A DNA stretch of 64,000 nt from Sipunculus nudus (taxonomy: Eukaryota; Annelida; Sipuncula; Golfingiida; Sipunculidae), in assembly GCA_026874595.1 (NCBI GenBank), contig CM049321.1:19374979-19438978 (forward strand), given 5' to 3'. The position numbers and the translations under genes were made by a program. Shown piece after piece: positions 55,098-61,081 of the stretch. The notes under the pieces were generated by a model, which saw only the letters and a list, made by a program, of their open reading frames with translations, ran no database searches and was not told the DNA's origin. Positions within the stretch are counted from its first letter, which is position 1. Every line of letters begins with the position of its first letter.

Positions 55098-58000
55098 TCT
55101 TATATTCTATTTATGATATCAAGGCTTTTGTATATTATTGAATTCTTAGATAAAACTGAATAACAAAATTTGTTTAAGTATTCTTGTACGCGGTTTGTGA
55201 TGAATTAAGGGGACTGTTAATATATATTAAAATAGGATCAGCTTTGCCTCGTCGACATATTACATTGGTTTTCTGGAGTAAACTTAAAGTAAACTGGGAC
55301 AAAATTAAAAGGGCTTTATCCAAACCAGCAATAACTCTGAAATTAAAAATATTCAACGAAATTTACAGATACACGGAATCCGAACACATTCTGCTATTTG
55401 CAGAATAATTTTGTTTCAAGAAAACGTTTTAATTACTTCATATAGCAGAATAACCTTACAGAATTCCTTTTTTAGTATATAGTGAATCTGTGGTTTTCAC
55501 TTCAGACCATGGAGAAAGAATGCAGCGACTTGGACAAAGAATATGAAGCCGTGGACAGGTAATGGCTATTTTTCTCTATGAAGAGAGATAACCTCCATGT
55601 TTACAGAAAAAAAAAATGTTTCCACAAATGACAATGCTAAAAATGGGCGCATTGGTTAAAACACCTATTCAGTTTTCTAATACCTAATAAAATATATTTA
55701 AAAAATGTGTGATTTAGTGGATATAAAGAAAAGAATTATATTGCATGAGAAACGCAATGTCAAAATAAAGGTCAACCATACCACTTTTACCTCACGGATT
55801 CCTCTGTTGTTTATCCAGTTGTTATAGATTTATGTGTTCTTTATCCGGTTGTCATGGATTCCTCGGTTCTTTTTATCCAGTTGTCATTGCTTCCTCTATT
55901 CTTTTTATCCGGTTGTCATGGATTCATCTGTTTTGATCGACAGTTATCTTATGAGATACCATAAAGAGAAGATGACCGAGCTAAATAAGACCATCGACGA
56001 ACGCTGGAGAAACATGTACAAAGGCCAGGGTATGTTATATGATTATTATAGACAGGTTCTGAATACTATAGTAGTCCAATTCTGCCACCAATTTTTTAAA
56101 CATGTTTTGCAGATATAGCAAGAGCCTTGACTTAACGTCAGATTAGTTTAAATTACCCATTTGCTATCATACTTTACTTTCCTCTCATATGCAACACAGT
56201 GTAGGTAAAAGCAGTATTAATATAAGAGTATAAATGAGAGTTGATCGTACGAGTAGCCAGAGAGAATTTGCCTATGTTGCTTTCACCGAGCATCAAATTA
56301 TATGAGTGAATGGTTAGTGGCAGAACCATCGGAATCACGTACTAGAAGTTCATGCTTCGGTTTAAGACTTTTTGGCGGTTATATTCATTATCATATTTGC
56401 GTGGGACTGTGAATTGGGAACAATGCGTTGATTGTTTTAGCGACTGGTTGTATTAAACTTTGTTTACGCTACCCCTGGACTTCTTACTTCGAATGAAATA
56501 GAGTGGATAGAACTCGGAATATATCAATATCATTCGAGTAGAGGTTAGGACCGGACCGCTTGAACCGGTCAGAATCACGGACCACCTCTTCTTAACAAAA
56601 TTGCTTGTGCTATAGACGAATTCGATTTGATTGGTAAGTTTATTCTGAATATCTAACCCGTATTATAAATAGTATGTTTGTGTTTTGAGTTTCTTCTAAC
56701 AAATCCTTTACCACTAAATTGACAAAAACAAACGGCAGAAATTTTGTTTCAGTGTGTCAGTTTGGACTTTTCTGGCGTTTAGTTAAATGCTCAAAATGAG
56801 GAAGACGCAGAACATTTACAAGTTATTAAAGTGTGTTATTGTATAATTAGGTATTAATCAAGAGTGGCATGGGAGGCCTGAGATTGAAACCTAGAGAATA
56901 ACCACGAGATTGTATATCGTCTTGAATGTCTTTATTGTTTCATGAGTTTATAAAAGTTTTCAACATTGATAGCATTTAATTCAAAGCATACATTGTATTA
57001 TCTGCAGGTGTTTAGTTAAGTTACTTCTTCCCATTCTGGTATTATAATTACATGTATTAAATAAATGGACCGGACCGCTCGGACCGTTCCTCCATAAAAA
57101 CCTGTCCAGTCTGGACCACTAATTGTTATAATTTTGTGACAAAAGGTTTGATTCCGTTTTAATCCCCCAGATTAACAGTCGGTACTAGACCTAAAAAGGC
57201 TGAATCTTGTTTCACAGATATAGACACAATAAAGATTCAGTGTGATGAGGAGGAGGGAAGCGGGGCGTCAAAGCGAAGAAGAAGTTTTAACTACCGGGTA
57301 CAAATGGTGAAAGGTGACACGGCCATTGACATGAGGGGGCGTTGCAGTGCCGGACAAAAGGTTATACTCCGGGTTATGTGATCACCTGGACTTTTTCCAT
57401 TATAATATGTGGAAGTTAAAATTAGGATCCCAGATTTATCATTAAATATAACTATTTACGTTTAGAGGAGGGTCTATCTATGAAAACGAAATTGCGGCAT
57501 GAAGGTAACGAGTTGATTATGATCGTCTTTTCTCAAATTACGACCTAAATATTATTACTGCGCAACAATGCTCGCTTAATCACAGACAGATTGCCTCCGT
57601 TTACTCCTTAGTCCTTCCTAATAACTAGACGTCACCAAAGAATAAATAAAATTTAAAGGGAATCCCATTGTTGAGCGGGAAAGCAGGGGCCTGGACAGTC
57701 AAGTGGTAAAACGCTCTGATCTCTCATCTGGAGATCCGGGTTCGTTCCCCGGCGTGGCTATGAGGGTGAGTTGTAGTGGCCCGTCCAAGTGTTTTTTCCG
57801 GGTAGCCCGCATTCCTCCATTCCATAGGCAACCGACGCCACCATCCGAGCAACGATCGGGGGAAAAGCTTTTTCAAGAAGTGAGCCTTGTGGCTGTGACC
57901 TTTGACCCCGTAACCTAAAAAAATCGATAGGGCTTTCATCCATGGGTAGGTGACCATATGTGCAAGATGAAAGGTTTTTATCGATAGGTTTTGCTTTAAA

Positions 58001-59729
58001 TGGGTCCATAAGCTTTTTTTCAAGAAGTGGGCCTTGTGGCCGTGACCTTTGACCCCATGACATCAAAATCGATAGGGTTCTTCATCCATGGGTGGATGAG
58101 CCACATTTGCAAGATAAAAAGGTTTTGGGGAAACGATTTGGCTTTGAATGGGTCCACAAGCTTTTCCAAGAAGTGGGTCCTAAGGCCGTGACCCTTGACC
58201 CCGTGACCTCAAAATCGATAGGGTTCTTTATCTATGGGTGGGTAAACCATATTTTCAAGATGAAAAGTTGTTGTCAAACGGTTTGGTTTGGAATCGATGC
58301 ACAAGCCAATTCCGGACGGACAGACGGACGTACTAACGGAGGCGTTACTATATTCCTTTCGCAACGTCTTTGCGAGGGGATAATAGAAAGTTTATACTTG
58401 AAAATCTGGTCGGTGCCTCCAGGTAGGAACGACAACAGTGGGTATTCCTGTGAGATTTAAGATCCAAGTGAACAGACGTTAAAATTTACTAAATTTCGCG
58501 ATTCTTTGACCCCCCCCCCCCCCCCATGGGAGACTTGTTGCTTTCATTACCATTGTCTGTGGTCGTCGCCTGTTGGTATCTTGTGAACGCGATAGATAAC
58601 TTTTGAAGGGCCTCATATTTTCGGATTCCCCACGGGGGAGGGGAGAGACATGCATCTGTTTTGCGCCTGCAAAACAAATGTATTCTAGTATTATGTTTGA
58701 AATACTTTCTGACGCATACTATACCACTTCTCTTTTGACAGGTGCTAGCTTCGTTAATTATACGACTGGCTTTGGCCGAGACATTCTCCGGAAACTGCCC
58801 TATTCTCGCACTGGATGACCCTACCATTAACATGGACAGAGAGAACATGGAGAGCCTGGCTTCAAGCTTAGTGCAGTTAGTTTCGTATTTAACATAACGT
58901 CATACAACGTAAGGGTATCTTTCTTGTATCATGCTTAGTCGAGTAAGTTTCGTTAATTTTCAACGGTATATCACTTGCTCCCTGTCATCAGGTTTGGTGG
59001 AGTAAATGCTACATACAACGTTTATTTATATAAGATATGCTTAGTCCCCACTGGCAGGCTTTCATACTGAGACACTGTTATCATCCTGGTAATACTAAAA
59101 TAAAAAAACTTTTTTTCCATTATTTTGAAAATAATCATATGAGAAATGACTCCATTTTTAAAGTGTGAATCTACAAACCTTCATATCCATATACATATGC
59201 CAATGCATGTGTGCCTGTATATGGCATCATCGCTTGCACAATTGTTTATCGATATAAAATATGCCCAGTACTCTGTTTCTTGTATATAGAATGGTTCACA
59301 CGGGTAACAAAACAAATTCAAAATGACTTTGATCCGGAAAACACAACCAGAAATATATAACTTCCCTTCTGAACTAAAAATATGATATACATAGTCCCCA
59401 CTGGCAGGCTTTCATACTTGTAGCCATGGTCAGTTCTGAAAAAATATGCAAGTTATCCAGAAGTAATCAAGATAAAGTTAGATAGTCTTACTGATAACGT
59501 TCACATACGATGCATATGTCCTGAATAGAAATGATTGAATGACGGATAATTTTCTTGCGTTCATTTACAGAATCATTAAAGATCAGAGAACACGAAGGGA
59601 TTTCCAGCTTCTTGTTATCACACACAGTGAGCAGTTTGTTCGTTTACTTATACGTGCAGAATGTGTAGACGAGTTCATCAAAGTCAGCAGATCTGATGGG
59701 TAAGCAAACATCTCACCATTATATGACCG

Positions 59730-59810
<81 letters not shown>

Positions 59811-60517
59811 ATATACATATATATATATATGGAGCTCCAGTGGCAATTCACAATTACAACCACCTAGGGGACTGACTAACGTAGTCAAAATCTCGAACTG
59901 GTCGTGTCGGTAAAATCTTGATCAAATATATATATATCAAGTTATACAAGAATAGACGACTGAAGGTACATCAATGGACAGACTGATTTTAATTAGCATC
60001 ATGTTTGACCGTTTTATGGAATGTAGTTTGTAGTTTTGCCTTAAGTGCCACAAGTGCTTTTGTCATAAATGTTAACAGAATTGATTTTCAAGGTTTGCTA
60101 ATATCCCTGCCACGAACATTTTAGATAATTTTTTTTAATTATATTAACCTATTTGTCTATATAATATATGTATAGTTGTGATTTGGAAAAGGTTTTTTAC
60201 ATCCAAATTTGAAAAAATCTTCAATTATTTTTGTTATTGTCTAACTGTAATCCAAACAGCCTCAACATTTAAAAAAAAAACCTAATAGAACATACTAGTA
60301 TTTAGTATATATTCTAAATATAAAATAATTCCATGGAAATTAGGCTACAAGTGTGGGGCTGTAATGAAGGAAGAAATTGTAATTAGGGCTTTATAGGCTG
60401 TATTATGTAAACCAATTTAATATCGACCTACGGGCAATTTTAACTTGTTTCCATATGATTTTTTTCAGTGGTTACTCCTGTGTTAAGAGCGCGGGATTGG
60501 AGGATCGTTGTTTATGA
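34196..60517 (+). CDS. RAD50: RAD50 DNA repair ATPase, C-terminal half (18 exons, 5' part outside window)
   Basis: RAD50 is the SMC-like ATPase of the nuclear MRE11-RAD50-NBS1 complex, which tethers and processes DNA double-strand breaks. Exons: 34196-34286, 34643-34778, 34930-35043, 35529-35624, 36570-36717, 37166-37223, 46968-47169, 47355-47465, 47772-47830, 48712-48859, 50483-50656, 51181-51306, 55506-55558, 55944-56029, 57218-57360, 58742-58875, 59571-59699, 60469-60517. Phases agree at every junction and give 684 residues plus stop. Visible landmarks, in local numbering: zinc hook CPLC at 56-59; returning coiled coil at about 75-500; ABC signature SAGQK at 577-581; Walker B ILALDD at 602-607; switch His 644. 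Hook to C-terminus is 628 residues, against about 631 in human RAD50 as remembered. The N-terminal Walker A lobe and first coiled coil must lie upstream. The copy looks intact but has Asp for the catalytic Glu at 607. Alternative: a diverged or partial duplicate. Confidence 0.95.
34643..34778 (+). CDS. RAD50: RAD50 visible exon 2: zinc hook
   Basis: It encodes CPLCKRGF, the CxxC zinc hook through which two RAD50 molecules dimerise by jointly binding one Zn ion. Acceptor 'ggccgcag' and donor GTGGGT were chosen because they keep phase and give the same spacing as human RAD50 on both sides (38 residues from CG to YI; 33 residues from the hook helix to the next Pro). A later acceptor 'ctacag' breaks the frame. 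A (TTC)n(TA)n microsatellite starts 14 bases past the donor. Confidence 0.93.
34792..34852 (+). repeat. (TTC)n(TA)n microsatellite in RAD50 intron
   Basis: A run of CTT/TTC triplets passes directly into TA dinucleotides, between visible exons 2 and 3 of RAD50. Confidence 0.95.
34930..35043 (+). CDS. RAD50: RAD50 visible exon 3: coiled coil after the hook
   Basis: It has 38 codons, phase 0 at both ends, acceptor 'ctctttcag' and donor GTATGT. It translates to a heptad-like helix ending [12 protein letters not shown], equivalent to the human RRDEMLGLVP region. Confidence 0.9.
35044..36569 (+). other. RAD50 introns around visible exon 4
   Basis: These are two AT-rich introns (35044-35528 and 35625-36569). 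Apart from exon 4 between them, no gene, RNA gene or recognisable repeat is seen. Confidence 0.6.
35529..35624 (+). CDS. RAD50: RAD50 visible exon 4: coiled coil, GC donor
   Basis: It has 32 codons after acceptor 'ctttttag' and includes [19 protein letters not shown] (human IPELRNKL). The only phase-compatible donor is GCACGT after 'caaaag', a GC-AG intron. Using it gives the same residue count as human RAD50 from LxxKL to the next exon's MxxF. Confidence 0.88.
36570..36717 (+). CDS. RAD50: RAD50 visible exon 5: coiled coil with TDV..M motif
   Basis: Acceptor 'gttcctccag', donor GTAATA, phase 1 exit. It encodes [20 protein letters not shown] followed by EKQAAL, which aligns with human LTDVTIMERF and QQAAKL. 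Confidence 0.93.
37166..37223 (+). CDS. RAD50: RAD50 visible exon 6: 58-nt exon before a 9.7-kb intron
   Basis: It lies between acceptor 'gttttcaag' and donor GTAAGT. With the flanking split codons it reads [20 protein letters not shown], matching human LDRTVQQVNQEKQEKQHKL. It supplies exactly the residues missing between exons 5 and 7 and the phase shift needed (+2, +2). Confidence 0.9.
37440..37580 (+). repeat. Short dispersed repeat with CCGTATTTCCTTGATC head
   Basis: 'ccgtatttccttgatcaaacgccgggcc' followed by 'aaacgccggccttgttcagaggccggg' gives an element with internal GC-rich inverted pieces. A reverse-oriented relative ends at about 46,650 ('gatcaagggaatacggtat'). Confidence 0.6.
37690..39640 (+). 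repeat. Palindrome-headed dispersed repeat (about 1.95 kb)
   Basis: It starts 'tttagctcagttgac ... ctgagctatag ... gtcattgtccgtcgtcc', whose two ends form a stem. It contains 'aaaggtcaaggtcaca' twice, then several imperfect copies of a module with 'aaatgacagc ... tcagttgatcaactgtgg ... catctagtgtcctga'. It ends near 'caggtgagcttcatgatccatgggtt'. No coding capacity beyond chance ORFs is seen. It lies inside the 9.7-kb RAD50 intron. Confidence 0.65.
39966..40352 (+). other. 128-codon ORF made of a partly duplicated unit (unrecognised)
   Basis: The ORF contains two related segments of about 33 residues ([20 protein letters not shown] and [20 protein letters not shown], each continuing to an N-Y pair). 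At the DNA level a block of about 185 bp is duplicated. Some differences are synonymous, others not. No family is recognised, no promoter is seen, and it lies within a RAD50 intron on the same strand. It may be a chance ORF in a repeat or a fragment of a mobile element. Confidence 0.3.
40678..40980 (+). repeat. Palindrome-headed dispersed repeat, first head
   Basis: 'tttagctcacctgactataagtcatctgtgct' is followed by 'gtggtccattgtccgtcgtccgtccgtctgtc', then 'tttggcatacagttagatgtccc'. The ORFs here are Pro/Ser/Val-rich translations of the GTCC run. Confidence 0.8.
40981..43612 (+). repeat. Palindrome-headed dispersed repeat, second head to tail
   Basis: A second, more perfect head ('agctcagctgactataagtcatctgagct') follows immediately. 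Two copies of a module ('cttcaggactgcctaatatcaaaaccact', 'gttatgggcccaaacataatgca', 'tgtaagtactgtggatttaattttcac') start near 41240 and 41919. The tail 'cagctgagcgtcgtgacccataggtccctt' ends near 43610. AT-rich filler occupies about 42,550-43,560. No gene is seen. Confidence 0.65.
43613..44760 (+). repeat. Two more copies of the dispersed-repeat module
   Basis: Copies of the 'cttcaggactgcctaatatc' module begin near 43613 and 44297, joined by 'ttggcataatgttagatgtccc'. They are directly oriented and diverged relative to the copies at 41240 and 41919. The second ends in a short (TA)n tract near 44690. Confidence 0.7.
44761..46967 (+). other. AT-rich remainder of the 9.7-kb RAD50 intron
   Basis: It contains a poly-C run (about 44924-44942) and a direct duplication of about 50 bp ('gcaacttttgcaacaattctaatattttaac' near 45512 and its relative near 45588). 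The reverse-oriented relative of the CCGTATT element ends at about 46650. No exon or RNA gene is seen. Confidence 0.55.
46968..47169 (+). CDS. RAD50: RAD50 visible exon 7: coiled coil
   Basis: Acceptor 'cctttcag', donor GTAGAT. It completes the split codon with one base and encodes 67 residues, from [19 protein letters not shown] to SVEKEIK, aligned with human DTVSSKIELNRKL through YREIK. The last exon base is followed by a short (TA)n tract in the intron. Confidence 0.93.
47355..47465 (+). CDS. RAD50: RAD50 visible exon 8: SPL coiled-coil segment
   Basis: It has 37 codons in phase 0. [20 protein letters not shown] corresponds to human [20 protein letters not shown]. Acceptor 'cccaaacag', donor GTCAGT. 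Confidence 0.94.
47772..47830 (+). CDS. RAD50: RAD50 visible exon 9: coiled coil, 59 nt
   Basis: Acceptor 'tatttcag', donor GTAAGA. It encodes [19 protein letters not shown] plus two bases of an Arg codon completed by the next exon, equivalent to human NDIKEKVKNIHGYMKDIEN. Confidence 0.9.
47831..48711 (+). other. RAD50 intron between visible exons 9 and 10
   Basis: AT-rich unique-looking sequence. No other feature is supported. Confidence 0.5.
48712..48859 (+). CDS. RAD50: RAD50 visible exon 10: coiled coil with QEGKDD
   Basis: It starts at 'taaataca-g|gtacaatc', so the acceptor AG is 48710-48711. It encodes [20 protein letters not shown] (human YIQDGKDDYKKQKETEL) and ends IKEEFGRQE before donor GTAAGT. 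Confidence 0.93.
49274..49340 (+). repeat. (TA)n microsatellite
   Basis: An almost pure TA dinucleotide run in the intron after visible exon 10. Confidence 0.97.
49510..49980 (+). repeat. Fragment of a GTCCGTC-type dispersed repeat
   Basis: 'gaacgtccgtctgtcgtccgtcacctgatgttaacgc' is followed by two similar segments ('agttgccaaatttgcagcattgatccatccc' and 'caccatatttgcagtattgttgaacctcat'), each followed by 'caagttcgaatatgaatgg' or 'aggtttgaatatggatga'. It looks like a decayed dispersed repeat, without a coding region. Confidence 0.5.
50483..50656 (+). CDS. RAD50: RAD50 visible exon 11: coiled coil with QDNL..R
   Basis: It has 58 codons in phase 0. [19 protein letters not shown] matches human KIQERWLQDNLTLRKRNEE. 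Acceptor 'gtctttgtag', donor GTGAAT. Confidence 0.94.
50657..51180 (+). other. RAD50 intron between visible exons 11 and 12
   Basis: AT-rich; nothing else is recognised. Confidence 0.5.
51181..51306 (+). CDS. RAD50: RAD50 visible exon 12: end of coiled coil
   Basis: It has 42 codons. [12 protein letters not shown] is followed by [20 protein letters not shown], matching human NLALGRQKGYEEEI and [20 protein letters not shown]. Acceptor 'ttaatttcag', donor GTGATT. A 4.2-kb repeat-filled intron follows. Confidence 0.94.
51307..53300 (+). other. First part of the 4.2-kb RAD50 intron, decayed repetitive DNA
   Basis: Two loosely similar segments ('gatggtcccatgcttaccacagcaacgtactgggtag' near 51990 and 'attggtttcatacttactttagcaagcaacatagttactgagtag' near 52156) suggest an old internal duplication in a decayed element. 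No domain could be recognised in any frame. Confidence 0.4.
53318..53400 (+). repeat. Degenerate short tandem of CGAAACGTCCTA-like units
   Basis: Pieces such as 'ccgaaacgtcctag', 'gggatgtcctag', 'ccgaaaaggtcc' and 'agaaacgtcctac' follow each other at about 13-16 bp spacing. This may be part of the neighbouring retroelement's terminal region. Confidence 0.5.
53525..53600 (+). repeat. (CT)n(TA)n microsatellite
   Basis: A run of CT dinucleotides passes directly into TA dinucleotides. Confidence 0.97.
53680..53727 (-). ncRNA. Degenerate hammerhead-ribozyme-like motif (left end, inverted)
   Basis: On the minus strand this copy has CACCGTA (53721-53727) with an acceptable GTA cleavage triplet and an intact CTGATGA (53694-53700). 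The GAAA core and closing strand are lost. It is the inverted counterpart of the motif at 54773-54827. Confidence 0.4.
53690..53990 (-). mobile_element. Penelope-like element 3' end, inverted copy
   Basis: The reverse complement matches the 3' part of the element at 54560-54830 at roughly three bases in four. Shared stretches include 'gaaaaagaaa..ataaa.accgacaccg', 'cagaacaaaagaatttgctgaata' and the tail with CTGATGAACCGAT. The two copies face each other, forming a large imperfect inverted repeat of about 1.1 kb overall. Confidence 0.65.
54059..54765 (+). pseudogene. Penelope-like retroelement fragment (RT tail plus GIY-YIG endonuclease), broken
   Basis: One frame reads [20 protein letters not shown] then [13 protein letters not shown], typical of the region after the reverse transcriptase in Penelope-like elements (NxxKISYSCMPNMxxII..HN). 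After in-frame stops at 54358 and 54364 it continues [20 protein letters not shown] and then TYIGMT, the Cys-rich and YIG part of the GIY-YIG endonuclease. Further in-frame stops follow TYIGMT. The catalytic RT core is absent, so this is a dead 5'-truncated copy in the RAD50 intron. Confidence 0.75.
54773..54827 (+). ncRNA. Degenerate hammerhead-ribozyme-like motif (right end)
   Basis: In order: CACCG (54773-54777), AGAAG ... CTTC arms, CTCATGA (54800-54806; the consensus is CTGATGA), a short ACC/GGC stem, GAAA (54818-54821), then CGGTG pairing with CACCG. Penelope-like elements are known to carry hammerhead ribozymes. One core base and the base before the cleavage site (GCA instead of GTA) are changed, so it is probably inactive. 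Confidence 0.45.
54856..54891 (+). repeat. (TA)n microsatellite left of fold-back element
   Basis: A TA dinucleotide run directly abutting the left arm of the inverted repeat. Confidence 0.95.
54892..55030. repeat. Fold-back (inverted repeat) element
   Basis: Arms 54892-54941 and 54981-55030 are imperfect reverse complements over about 50 bp (shared core GTGACGCCTTTT and TAGACTAACTAGTT), with a loop of about 40 bp. (TA)n tracts lie on both sides. It has no coding capacity and resembles a small non-autonomous inverted-repeat element. Confidence 0.8.
55064..55096 (+). repeat. (TA)n microsatellite right of fold-back element
   Basis: A second TA dinucleotide run about 35 bp after the right arm. 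Confidence 0.95.
55506..55558 (+). CDS. RAD50: RAD50 visible exon 13: 53-nt exon
   Basis: Acceptor 'cacttcag', donor GTAATG. It encodes [17 protein letters not shown] plus a split Ser codon, matching human TTELVNKDLDIYYKTLD. It connects the coiled coil to the C-terminal ATPase lobe. Confidence 0.92.
55944..56029 (+). CDS. RAD50: RAD50 visible exon 14: start of C-terminal ATPase lobe
   Basis: It encodes [20 protein letters not shown] followed by WRNMYKGQ, matching human [26 protein letters not shown]. Acceptor 'gatcgacag', donor GTATGT, phase 1 exit. Upstream intron sequence has a short internal repeat of 'ttgtcatggattcctc'. Confidence 0.94.
56030..57217 (+). other. RAD50 intron between visible exons 14 and 15
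   Basis: The motif GGACCGGACCGCT occurs in direct orientation at 56548 and 57067. The DNA between them has no recognisable coding region. No RNA gene is seen. Confidence 0.5.
57218..57360 (+). CDS. RAD50: RAD50 visible exon 15: ABC signature motif
   Basis: It ends [28 protein letters not shown] is identical to human as remembered. The signature motif contacts ATP bound by the partner subunit. An acidic linker ([13 protein letters not shown]) occupies the place of the human DADENVSASDKRR loop. Donor GTTATA is weak but is the only one that joins in frame to exon 16. Confidence 0.95.
57686..57762 (+). mobile_element. tRNA-derived SINE head
   Basis: It has an A-box-like segment ('cagtcaagtggtaaaacgct') and a B box ('gggttcgttcccc') within a perfect CCGGG/CCCGG T-arm, spaced as in a tRNA. 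The acceptor ends do not pair properly, which argues for a SINE promoter region rather than a working tRNA gene. RNA polymerase III transcription would be expected if intact. Confidence 0.65.
57763..58400 (+). repeat. SINE body with three 146-bp-type tandem segments
   Basis: A segment beginning 'gctttttcaagaagtgagccttgtggc' recurs at about 57866, 58011 and 58159, each with 'gtgacctttgacccc', 'aaaatcgatagggttctt' and 'catgggtggatgagcca'-like stretches. It ends in 'ggacggacagacggacg'. It lies inside the intron before the Walker B exon. Protein-like ORFs on both strands here are repeat translations. Confidence 0.7.
58509..58526 (+). repeat. Poly-C tract
   Basis: A C homopolymer run in the RAD50 intron. 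Similar runs occur at about 44924-44942 and 50286-50299. Confidence 0.95.
58742..58875 (+). CDS. RAD50: RAD50 visible exon 16: Walker B, catalytic Glu replaced by Asp
   Basis: [15 protein letters not shown] is unchanged from human; it is followed by [17 protein letters not shown], where RAD50 proteins have IIALDEPTTNLDREN. The second acidic residue (GAC at 58817-58819) is normally the Glu that activates the hydrolytic water. Acceptor 'cttttgacag' and donor GTTAGT keep the frame. Confidence 0.94.
58876..59570 (+). other. RAD50 intron between visible exons 16 and 17
   Basis: It carries the 27-bp direct repeat TAGTCCCCACTGGCAGGCTT.. at 59042-59068 and 59392-59418. No coding or RNA feature is seen. 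Confidence 0.55.
59571..59699 (+). CDS. RAD50: RAD50 visible exon 17: switch histidine
   Basis: It encodes [17 protein letters not shown], corresponding to human [17 protein letters not shown]. The switch His is retained, while the following Asp is Ser. Acceptor 'catttacag', donor GTAAGC. Confidence 0.94.
59733..59830 (+). repeat. (TA)n microsatellite
   Basis: A long TA run with a few CTA interruptions in the last RAD50 intron. Confidence 0.97.
60469..60517 (+). CDS. RAD50: RAD50 visible exon 18: C-terminus and stop
   Basis: After acceptor 'ttttttcag' the frame reads [15 protein letters not shown] then TGA at 60515-60517. It resembles the human ending CSEIVKCSVSSLGFNVH in length and in the SxVK pattern. 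Confidence 0.88.
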
Positions 60518-61081
60518 TCACACAGCAGTATAAAAAATATCAAATTGAAACCGCTGAGTGAAAGATCAATACATCAATGAAACAATGACAACATGACACA
60601 ATAAATATTTATTCGGGATTAACAGGGATACTTAATAGTTAAGCACTTCAGGAACAGAAACCACATTGAAGACCACACGTTTATGGAACCACAGGGACAG
60701 TAACAACAGGGACAACGACACATGTCATGCAAACTATATAAAAGTGACTGAACTCCTGTGTCTGTCGAGGTGTGCGGACGTGCTTTGTGCTGCTCCCGAG
60801 CGTGACGCATGAAGGCAGTAGCCTAATGCAAACTTGAGTGTTGGGCGCAAACCTCTAAAAATGACGCAAATGCCTGCGGTTTGAATTTGATCTTACCAAG
60901 CCTGGATATTAAACACCTAAAATGACTACATCAGTGTAAATTTTTCGCAATTTTGGAGGAAAGGACACTCGCAAAAATTTCCGTTGTACACTGTCATATA
61001 TGGAGAGAGCAGTGTTGTGCAATTTTTAAAGGTAGGAGTTACATATATTCCCATATTGACTGTTATATACTTTGTTGGACA
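60518..61081 (+). other. RAD50 3' flank and probable LINE 5' region
   Basis: The first part is RAD50 3' UTR and flank. Somewhere before 61082 the retrotransposon begins; no exact 5' boundary or target-site duplication could be fixed. Confidence 0.45.
60600..60605 (+). promoter_or_regulatory. Likely RAD50 polyadenylation signal
   Basis: AATAAA lies 83 bases after the RAD50 stop codon, a short 3' UTR. A second AATAAA in the neighbouring bases was not seen. Confidence 0.55.

Noticed and set aside
57686-57762. Functional tRNA gene
   Set aside because: The T-arm is perfect but the acceptor strands do not pair and the rest of the fold is poor; it heads a repeat, so a SINE is preferred.
57724-58066. 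Minus-strand ORFs of about 100 codons
   Set aside because: They are translations of the SINE tandem body, and the two frames overlap.
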